DNA from: Methylophaga nitratireducenticrescens
GTDB lineage: Bacteria > Pseudomonadota > Gammaproteobacteria > Nitrosococcales > Methylophagaceae
DNA: 64,000 bases
Assembly (NCBI RefSeq): GCF_000260985.4
Contig: NC_017857.3
Coordinates: 1,054,001 to 1,118,000, forward strand
Direction of reading: 5' to 3'
Both the position numbers and the translations under genes were made by a program. Positions 58,430-64,000 of this stretch are shown piece by piece. Numbering within the stretch: position 1 is the first letter of the stretch; the number at the start of each line of letters is the position of its first letter. Below the pieces are notes generated by a model, which was not told where the DNA came from, did no database searches, and saw only the letters and a list, made by a program, of their open reading frames with translations.

Positions 58430-58990
58430 ATGACCCAAGTTGTTATCCGTTTACTGGATATTATTTTTTCTATTTTTGGATTATTGATTGGTTTGCCAAT
58501 TTTATTAATTCTGACCATTGTTGGTTGGTTCGATACCGGCTCACCTATTTTTCGTCAGCAACGGGTGGGTCGCCATCAAAAGCCTTTTACATTGGTCAAA
58601 CTTCGCACCATGAAAAAAGATACGGCTCATGTCGCCAGTCATCTAGCCAGTGCGGCATCCATCACACGCTTTGGACGTTTTTTGCGTCGGACCAAACTGG
58701 ATGAATTACCGCAATTATGGAATGTGCTGAAGGGTGATATGAGCCTGGTTGGCCCAAGACCCTGTCTTTATAACCAAATAGAACTAATAACTGAAAGGAC
58801 GAACCGAAATGTATTTGATGTAAAGCCCGGAATCACAGGGCTTGCTCAAATCAATGAAATTGATATGTCCACCCCCGAATTGCTGGCGGAAACAGATGCA
58901 AAAATGATCCGTGAACTGACACTGTTGAACTATTTCAAATATATTTTTCACACTGCTACCGGAAAAGGAGCCGGTGACCGGGTACTGTGA
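58430..58990 (+). CDS. Initiating sugar-phosphate transferase (PglC/WcaJ C-terminal type)
   Basis: A 186-residue monotopic transferase. One N-terminal hydrophobic membrane hairpin (about 10-32) is followed by [54 protein letters not shown] (catalytic Asp-Glu) and [10 protein letters not shown], the bacterial sugar transferase domain signatures. It is the short PglC-like form without the four N-terminal helices of WbaP. It should load the first sugar phosphate on undecaprenyl phosphate, probably the deoxy-amino sugar from the adjacent SDR. Confidence 0.93.
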   Translation: MTQVVIRLLDIIFSIFGLLIGLPILLILTIVGWFDTGSPIFRQQRVGRHQKPFTLVKLRTMKKDTAHVASHLASAASITRFGRFLRRTKLDELPQLWNVLKGDMSLVGPRPCLYNQIELITERTNRNVFDVKPGITGLAQINEIDMSTPELLAETDAKMIRELTLLNYFKYIFHTATGKGAGDRVL

Positions 58991-59258
58991 CTCAGGCAGT
59001 GCAAGGCTTATCGAGATAAACTGAAATTGGTTGTGAATAACCATATTCGGTAAAAGTTTGTTAACATAGCTGCTTGTTATTCGGTGAGTGTCAGTGTGTT
59101 TTGATTTAACTATCTGAATTAACGAACAATTTTTATCAGAAGAGCTGTTATCTTATCGCCAGCCCAGGAATATTCTCACAAGGACTCGTAACGTTCGTCA
59201 CTGTTACGAAAGTGTAGCTTCATTACACTGGTCATGTATTACATGCATATAAAGAAAC
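58991..59258 (+). other. Intergenic region upstream of manC with clustered dyads
   Basis: No gene is visible in these 268 bp. Close to manC stand CGTAAC/GTTACG (59187-59208 area), GTGTA/TACAC (about 59211-59227) and CATGTA-T-TACATG (59233-59245), the last 13 bp before the ATG. They may be operator sites or leader hairpins. No confident -35/-10 pair was chosen. Confidence 0.4.
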
Positions 59259-60290
59259 ATGATGCTTATACCTACTATTCTCTGCTGCGGTGCAGGATCA
59301 CGACTGTGGCCACTGTCCCGATCTATGCATCCAAAACCATTCATCCGGTTGAATGATGGTGAAAGAGTGCTTCAAAAAGACTTTGTCAAAGGTTCTCAGC
59401 AAAAAGATGTGCGGGAAATGCTCACAGTTACCAATCGCGAATTGCTGTTTAAAACAGAAGACAACTATCGCGAAATCAATCAGGAAAATATTCCGACCTC
59501 CTTCATTCTCGAGCCGTTTGGCAGAAATACTGCGGCTGCCATCGCCGCAGCCACATTAAACATTAGAAAACATGATGATGCTCTGTCGCTGTTATTGGCG
59601 GTAGATCACCTAATCAACGATACTGATGCGTTCACAGCAGCCGTTGATAAAGCCGTACAACTTGCTGAAACCGATAAATTAGTCACTTTTGGTATTCAGC
59701 CAACCGCGCCAGAAACGGGCTATGGTTACATTGAAACTGATGAATATGACGTCAAATGCTTAGTAGAAAAACCTGACCTTCCAACGCCCAAGGACTATGT
59801 TGCATCTGGGCGTTATTTCTGGAATTCAGGCATGTTTTGTTTCAAATCTGGTGTGATGCTGGAGCAGATGCAACAACATTGTCCTGATATTCTCAGCGCT
59901 GTGGAAATGTGCATGGAAAAATCTCGTACTGCACATAGCGAAAGTTTTGAAGAAGTTGAGCTCGATGCCGATTCATTCAAAGCAGTGCGGGAAGATTCAA
60001 TTGACTTTGCCGTTTTTGAAAAGTCGTCAGCAATAGCAGTCGTACCATGCGATCTGGGCTGGAGCGATATTGGTTCCTGGGCGGCTGCCATGGGCGAGTT
60101 GGCTCCTGCCGATGAAAATGACAACCGGGCGAAGGATGTAAAACAGGTGTATGCGGATCTCAAACAACTGGATCATGACTCGCATAACCTGCACCGAACA
60201 GTCTATCGGCCATGGGGTAGCGACACAGTGTTGGAAGAAAGACCTCATTTCAAAATTAAACATATTGAAGTTAAACCACATTCCAGCTGA
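59259..60290 (+). CDS. manC: Mannose-1-phosphate guanylyltransferase, truncated C-terminus
   Basis: A 343-residue product where ManC/CpsB proteins usually have about 470. The nucleotidyltransferase domain looks intact: LCCGAGSRLWPLSRSMHPKPF (the family signature with Lys), EPFGRNTAAAIAAA, VDHLI, PETGYGYIE, VEKP and DLGWSDIGSW. After the PWG and HFKIKHIEVKP segment the frame stops at HSS, just where the cupin-type mannose-6-P isomerase domain should begin. GDP-mannose synthesis may persist; the isomerase activity should be lost. ATG 59262 is an alternative start. Confidence 0.88.
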   Translation: MMLIPTILCCGAGSRLWPLSRSMHPKPFIRLNDGERVLQKDFVKGSQQKDVREMLTVTNRELLFKTEDNYREINQENIPTSFILEPFGRNTAAAIAAATLNIRKHDDALSLLLAVDHLINDTDAFTAAVDKAVQLAETDKLVTFGIQPTAPETGYGYIETDEYDVKCLVEKPDLPTPKDYVASGRYFWNSGMFCFKSGVMLEQMQQHCPDILSAVEMCMEKSRTAHSESFEEVELDADSFKAVREDSIDFAVFEKSSAIAVVPCDLGWSDIGSWAAAMGELAPADENDNRAKDVKQVYADLKQLDHDSHNLHRTVYRPWGSDTVLEERPHFKIKHIEVKPHSS

Positions 60291-60421
60291 GTCTGCGAAT
60301 GTACGAGTATGGTTCAATGTAACAGATAACGAATTGGTGATTATTGAGGTGCTGACAGGAAAATAAATACGTCGGTGAAGATGACGTTATACGGCTTGAG
60401 GATGTTTATAAGTGGTGCTGA
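60291..60421 (+). pseudogene. manC: Decayed C-terminal remnant of manC
   Basis: Downstream of the manC stop two out-of-frame pieces match the end of ManC. Frame +1 relative to manC (about 60292-60366) reads SANVRVWFNVTDNELVIIEV then LTGK-stop. The next frame (60368-60421) reads YVGEDDVIRLEDVYKW plus Cys-stop. Joined they give the usual IIEV.TGKYVGEDD end. The break between them is explained by a 4-base duplication (AAATAAAT at 60361-60368), and most of the cupin domain is missing before it. Confidence 0.75.
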
Positions 60422-60498
60422 ATATCCAAATAAATGTGAAACCGCAGACTATTTGTAAGATGATAGACTTAGAGTGAAATTATAATCGAAGGACGATA

Positions 60499-61995
60499 GT
60501 GAAAATACTAGTTTATATCGAACCATGGATAGAAAAAGGACACCCAGAATGGAAAAATGCTTGGATTCCTATTTTTATTCAAATATTCAAGAATCTGTTA
60601 AGTGTAAATAAGTCAATAGAATGCTATTTCATTATAGGTGATGCCCAAAAGCAATATGTTGACAGTCTGCTTGATATTGGAGTGAAGCATGTTTCCGTAA
60701 TTGACCAGGCAGAGCTAAGAGCTGTTTTTCAATATTATAACGATGCACAAATTGCTTGGTATAGAAATGAATATACAAAAGAGCAACTGGATAATATGTG
60801 CTCCATTATTACTAAAAAAATTAATGGGTTTGTTCCAGATATAATATGGAGCTTTGTATCACCAGTTCCATTTCTTAAAAGCTTATATCCTAATGCTCTT
60901 GTGCTATATCAAGAATTAGGGATGTTAGGAAGGAACCCTTATCCTATCTCATGGTATTTGGACCCCCTTGGTACCTTCGGTAACTCTTTCATAGTTAAAC
61001 ATCAGAAAGAAATTGAAGCTGTAAAGATAACATCTAGACAATTAGATAATCTAAACAAAATACGAGACAAATATTTTTCAATAGTAAGGGAGGCTTCACC
61101 ATATAACAGAAGCCTTCTAGATCCAGAAAATAAATATAAAGCTTTAGTGCTTTTACCATTGCAATATAGCGGTTATTTTATATTTGACGCTGTATGCGAG
61201 TATAAATCGCAGTTTGATTTTTTAATTGATAGTTTAGAAAAGATACCAAACGATATTGGTGTGGTAGTTACAGAGCATGTTAATCCTATCTCAGAGCAAA
61301 TTCTACATCCTAAAACATTAGAATATTTATCTGCGAGATACTCTAATTTTATACATAAAGATGAATTTTCAGAATATCCTTCAACGAGCCAATATTTACT
61401 TGACATAGTTGATGGGGTAGTTTCAGTCTCCTCAACTGTCGGTCAGCAAGCACTTTTTTGGGGTAAATCATTATTTACGACATCCAATTCTCAATTAACA
61501 CCTCTCGCACATTTAGATAAGTTAGAGAGTATTTCAGATTATTATGAAAGTTATTGTTATGAAGATAAAAGTAATATTATTTATTATCTAATGACTCATT
61601 ATTATATACCACAAGAAAATTATCTCGACAGAGGAGATTGGCTTAGTAAATATATTTCTAATTTATTAGATAAACATAAAAACGGTCTTTCAGAAAGTTT
61701 TGAGTTTTTAGAGAAAATTGACTCCGATGACAATATTTTTGAATACTATATGAAAAATGATAAACCATTTGCAAAGCGGTTCCCAAATAGTCGTAAAAAA
61801 ATAACATCAGGTGGTACCGGAGATATTGAAAAACTTAAAGCGAAAATAAAAAATATTTCTATGGAAAATGAAGGCTTACGGCAAGAAATTGCAGGTATAA
61901 CAAACTCTAGAGCTTATAAGCTTTCATTAAAAATGGCGAAAATTGCTAGAATAATTAAGAATAAATGCAGATTTAACTTTGAGAAAATGAAATGA
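60499..61995 (+). CDS. Putative KpsC/KpsS-like glycosyltransferase with C-terminal coiled coil
   Basis: A 498-residue soluble protein. The segment DGVVSVSSTVGQQALFWGKSLF (about 304-325) resembles the NSTVGLEALLLGKP donor-site motif of capsule Kdo transferases KpsC/KpsS (GT-B). The N-terminal half has PDIIWSFVSPVPFLKSL and YQELG. Residues about 440-498 form a coiled coil with NSRAYKLSLKMAKIAR, a tail often seen after glycosyltransferases. The DNA is markedly AT-rich. It overlaps the aldolase gene by 4 bp (ATGA). The next genes (ulosonic-type aldolase, CMP-Kdo synthetase) fit a Kdo-like donor, but that is inference. Confidence 0.6.
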   Translation: MKILVYIEPWIEKGHPEWKNAWIPIFIQIFKNLLSVNKSIECYFIIGDAQKQYVDSLLDIGVKHVSVIDQAELRAVFQYYNDAQIAWYRNEYTKEQLDNMCSIITKKINGFVPDIIWSFVSPVPFLKSLYPNALVLYQELGMLGRNPYPISWYLDPLGTFGNSFIVKHQKEIEAVKITSRQLDNLNKIRDKYFSIVREASPYNRSLLDPENKYKALVLLPLQYSGYFIFDAVCEYKSQFDFLIDSLEKIPNDIGVVVTEHVNPISEQILHPKTLEYLSARYSNFIHKDEFSEYPSTSQYLLDIVDGVVSVSSTVGQQALFWGKSLFTTSNSQLTPLAHLDKLESISDYYESYCYEDKSNIIYYLMTHYYIPQENYLDRGDWLSKYISNLLDKHKNGLSESFEFLEKIDSDDNIFEYYMKNDKPFAKRFPNSRKKITSGGTGDIEKLKAKIKNISMENEGLRQEIAGITNSRAYKLSLKMAKIARIIKNKCRFNFEKMK

Positions 61996-63134
61996 TTTTA
62001 GATTGCACTTTGCGTGATGGTGGTTACTATAATAAATGGGACTTTGATCGTGATCTGGTAAACGCATATTTGAAAGCGATGTCAGATTCAAATGTTGACT
62101 ATGTCGAGCTCGGGTTTCGAACTCCATTGAAATATAATAAGTATCTTGGACCCTATGCTTATACAAGTGATGAATATATTTCTACATTGGATCTACCTGA
62201 TAATTTAATGTATGCAGTTATGGTTAATGCCTCAGATTTTTTCCAAAGTGAAGAAATTAAGAAAGATATAGATCGAATTTTTTCTAAAAAAGAAAAATCA
62301 AAAGTTTCCCTTGTAAGGGTTGCTGTAAATTCTAAAGAAGCACTAAATAAAAAAATTACTATTTTATTAAACTGTTTAAAAGAAAAAGGATATAAAGTTG
62401 CCTTGAATTTTATGCAAGTATCTAGTGTCAGTGAAGAATATCTTGGAGAAATAATTCAGAATGTTCCTAATGAATATGTAGATGTTATATATTTCGCTGA
62501 TTCATTTGGTGATATGACGCAATCCAAAGTCTATAGGGTTGCCGAAATAATTGGCAATTATTGGTATGGTAGTATTGGCATTCATGCACATAATAATAAG
62601 GGGAATGCTTTATCAAATACCTTGACAGCAGCCGCAACTACAAATGTAACATGGTTGGATAGTACTGTATTAGGAATGGGGCGCGGTGCTGGGAATGCCC
62701 CTACTGAAATATTATTATTAGAAAGGCATAAGGAAGAGCTTGTTAACTGGAATAGTGAATCAATGTTCTACCTTGTGTATAAATATCTTCAGCCTCTTCA
62801 CAAAAAATATGGATGGGGCCATAGTTTTCTATTTCACTATGCAGCTGAGTTTTCCATACATCCAAGTTACATTCAAGATCTAACTGCAGATGAATCTTAC
62901 ACTTCTCATGAAATATACAGCGCTCTCACTTATCTGACTGAAAATGAATCACAAAAGTATAATTCAGACTTATTGTTGAGCGTAAACAACCAAACAAAAT
63001 CTGATGTGGGCTATGGGTATTGGGATCCAACCGAATTGTGGAAAGGTAGGGATGTTTTGATAATTGGTTCAGGTCCGAGTCTAGCAAAATATGCAAAAGA
63101 TATTGAGTTCTACATAAGAAAAAAAACCCAATAG
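61992..63134 (+). CDS. DRE-TIM (HMGL-like) aldolase domain protein, first frame
   Basis: 380 residues. Residues 1-280 form a DRE-TIM barrel: ILDCTLRDGGYYNKWDFD (catalytic Arg-Asp at the start), YVELGFR, FADSFGDM, and the metal site GIHAHNNKGNALSN (His-x-His) with GMGRGAGNAPTE. This fold does aldol or Claisen reactions with pyruvate- or acetyl-CoA-type substrates (4-hydroxy-2-oxovalerate aldolase, homocitrate synthase). After about 350 a new domain begins, DVLIIGSGPSLAKYAK, and the frame breaks at A8 (63119-63126) before TAG. The second half continues in the -1 frame. It may produce a 2-keto-3-deoxy acid for the glycan (inference). Confidence 0.75.
   Translation: MILDCTLRDGGYYNKWDFDRDLVNAYLKAMSDSNVDYVELGFRTPLKYNKYLGPYAYTSDEYISTLDLPDNLMYAVMVNASDFFQSEEIKKDIDRIFSKKEKSKVSLVRVAVNSKEALNKKITILLNCLKEKGYKVALNFMQVSSVSEEYLGEIIQNVPNEYVDVIYFADSFGDMTQSKVYRVAEIIGNYWYGSIGIHAHNNKGNALSNTLTAAATTNVTWLDSTVLGMGRGAGNAPTEILLLERHKEELVNWNSESMFYLVYKYLQPLHKKYGWGHSFLFHYAAEFSIHPSYIQDLTADESYTSHEIYSALTYLTENESQKYNSDLLLSVNNQTKSDVGYGYWDPTELWKGRDVLIIGSGPSLAKYAKDIEFYIRKKTQ
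63119..63126 (+). other. A8 tract, possible -1 slippage site
   Basis: Eight A in a row. In the aldolase frame it reads A AAA AAA, a heptamer in the right phase for -1 ribosomal slippage. One A more would also restore the fused frame, so transcriptional slippage or phase variation would work equally. Confidence 0.55.
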
Positions 63135-63598
63135 TATTATCTTTAAATATGCATGAAGAATTAAATCAGAATTTGATCGATGGGATTGTGGCTATCAACC
63201 TTAATAAGATTCTCATTGAGTCATACTCTTATAAAACATCAAATAAAATTTTTTATACAAACACTAATGTATTGCCTAGCTCTATTCTAGGCAAGATTAA
63301 TACAGATAATACACGTAATTATAAATATGAAATAATCAATAATGATTTTCTTGTCTCAGCGACAAAGTGTATTCTTCCTTCGCAGCTATCATTCGCCTAT
63401 GCAGTAGCAATTGCTATGCAAGCAAATGCAGAGAATATCTACATGGTCGGATTTGATGGTTATAATACAAGTGATGAAAAGCAACAGCAAATGATCGAGT
63501 TTATTAGAATTTTAAATGGTAAGTACAATCAACCCTTAACAGCTCTAACACCTACAACATATCAAGTTAAAAATGGTTCGTTATATGAATCATATTAA
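63135..63598 (+). CDS. MptE/DUF115-like domain, second frame of the split aldolase gene
   Basis: About 150 residues. The frame is open through the A8 tract (KKNPIVLSLNMHEELNQNLI), then INLNKI, FYTNTNVLPSS and a conserved end AYAVAIAMQANAENIYMVGFDGYN. This is the second half of the GSGPSL Rossmann-like domain (MptE/DUF115 type) whose first strand ends the previous frame. Alone from ATG 63149 it would lack the nucleotide-type loop, so a separate function is unlikely. It overlaps the kdsB-like start by 14 bp. Confidence 0.65.
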
Positions 63599-64000
63599 TA
63601 ATGATGAGTGGGCAATCATTATACCAGCCCGCTATGAATCATCTCGTTTTCCTGGCAAACCATTAGCATTGATTCACAATAAGCCAATGATTATTCGCGT
63701 ATGGGAAAGATGTCTGGAGAGTTTTGCTTCCATTAATGTTTATGTTGCAACAGATGATAAACGAATTGCTGATTGTTGTGAGGAATACGGTGTCAACTTC
63801 ATAATGACGAGTAGTGATTGTTTAACTGGTACGGATAGAGTGTATCAGGCAGCTAAAAAACTCAAACTGAAGTACATTATTAACGTTCAAGGTGATGAGC
63901 CAATGGTCAGAGCAAGTGATATAGAGCTTGTTCTTGTCGAACTATTAAAACAAGAATTTTCGGTTATCAATGCAATGGCAGTTATTAATAGTGAAGAAGA
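63585..64000 (+). CDS. kdsB: CMP-Kdo synthetase-like cytidylyltransferase (partial, runs off the window)
   Basis: The first 138 residues are visible. The N-terminal IIPARYESSRFPGKPLALI is the CMP-Kdo synthetase signature, followed by VYVATDD, the substrate segment SSDCLTGTDRVYQAAKKL, and NVQGDEPMV (metal and sugar site). It activates Kdo or a related 8-carbon ulosonic acid with CTP. Kdo for lipid A core would be made by a housekeeping kdsB elsewhere, so this is more likely a locus-specific (KpsU-type) copy; that cannot be proved here. The ATG at 63585 is the first in frame. Confidence 0.88.
   Translation, partial: MNHINNDEWAIIIPARYESSRFPGKPLALIHNKPMIIRVWERCLESFASINVYVATDDKRIADCCEEYGVNFIMTSSDCLTGTDRVYQAAKKLKLKYIINVQGDEPMVRASDIELVLVELLKQEFSVINAMAVINSEE

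Overview
The window reads as chromosome of a gammaproteobacterium of moderate GC. The yheS/uup, yggX-mutY, ypjD-yfjD-ffh-rpsP-rimM-trmD-rplS, xerD-yajQ-dsbC and glnS-cysS groupings are gammaproteobacterial. An acetate kinase-phosphoketolase pair and a multi-subunit cation/proton antiporter fit a marine or halotolerant methylotroph such as Methylophaga. That genus is an inference from gene content, not from a database match.

Region 1 (1-29.5 kb) is housekeeping. It holds the 3' end of ung, two tandem ABC-F ATPases, a membrane monohaem-c protein, a DUF4197 protein, a cold-shock protein, yggX and mutY, an AsmA-type protein, an uncharacterised 650-residue protein overlapping a CorB-type gene, and ypjD. 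Then come the divergent ffh-rpsP-rimM-trmD-rplS block, xerD, yajQ, dsbC, lpxH, a periplasmic cyclophilin, glnS, cysS, ackA-xfp and folD. Clear terminators lie after uup, csp, rplS, cysS and xfp.

Region 2 (29.7-36.5 kb, minus strand) is one tightly overlapping operon for an Mrp/Mnh-type antiporter. Its order is E, F, G, an MbhD-MnhB fusion, C, and then three separate NuoL/M/N-like subunits; there is no classical full-length MrpA. A tRNA-Pro/tRNA-Arg pair with a strong promoter follows.

Region 3 (37.3 kb to the window end, plus strand) is a surface polysaccharide locus. It has complete dTDP-rhamnose genes (rfbBACD), a WbpM-type dehydratase, ugd, glmS, an EPS-type MarR regulator, a VioA-like aminotransferase, WbqC, sugar epimerases, two sulfotransferase-like genes, a Wzx-type flippase, several GT2 transferases, a P-loop kinase-like protein, manB, a short-chain reductase with an initiating sugar transferase, and a manC whose C-terminal domain is decayed. 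The last 3.5 kb is AT-rich: a KpsC/S-like transferase, a DRE-TIM aldolase joined across an A8 tract to an MptE/DUF115-like domain, and the start of a CMP-Kdo synthetase gene. No Wzy polymerase or Wzz regulator was recognised.

The main points for follow-up are the A8 frameshift that splits one domain at 63.1 kb, the possible ulosonic-acid module around it, the eroded manC, a stem-loop covering the ackA start codon, a perfect 14-bp inverted repeat just before the EPS regulator, and the unusual antiporter subunit set. No CRISPR array, insertion sequence or rRNA gene was seen.
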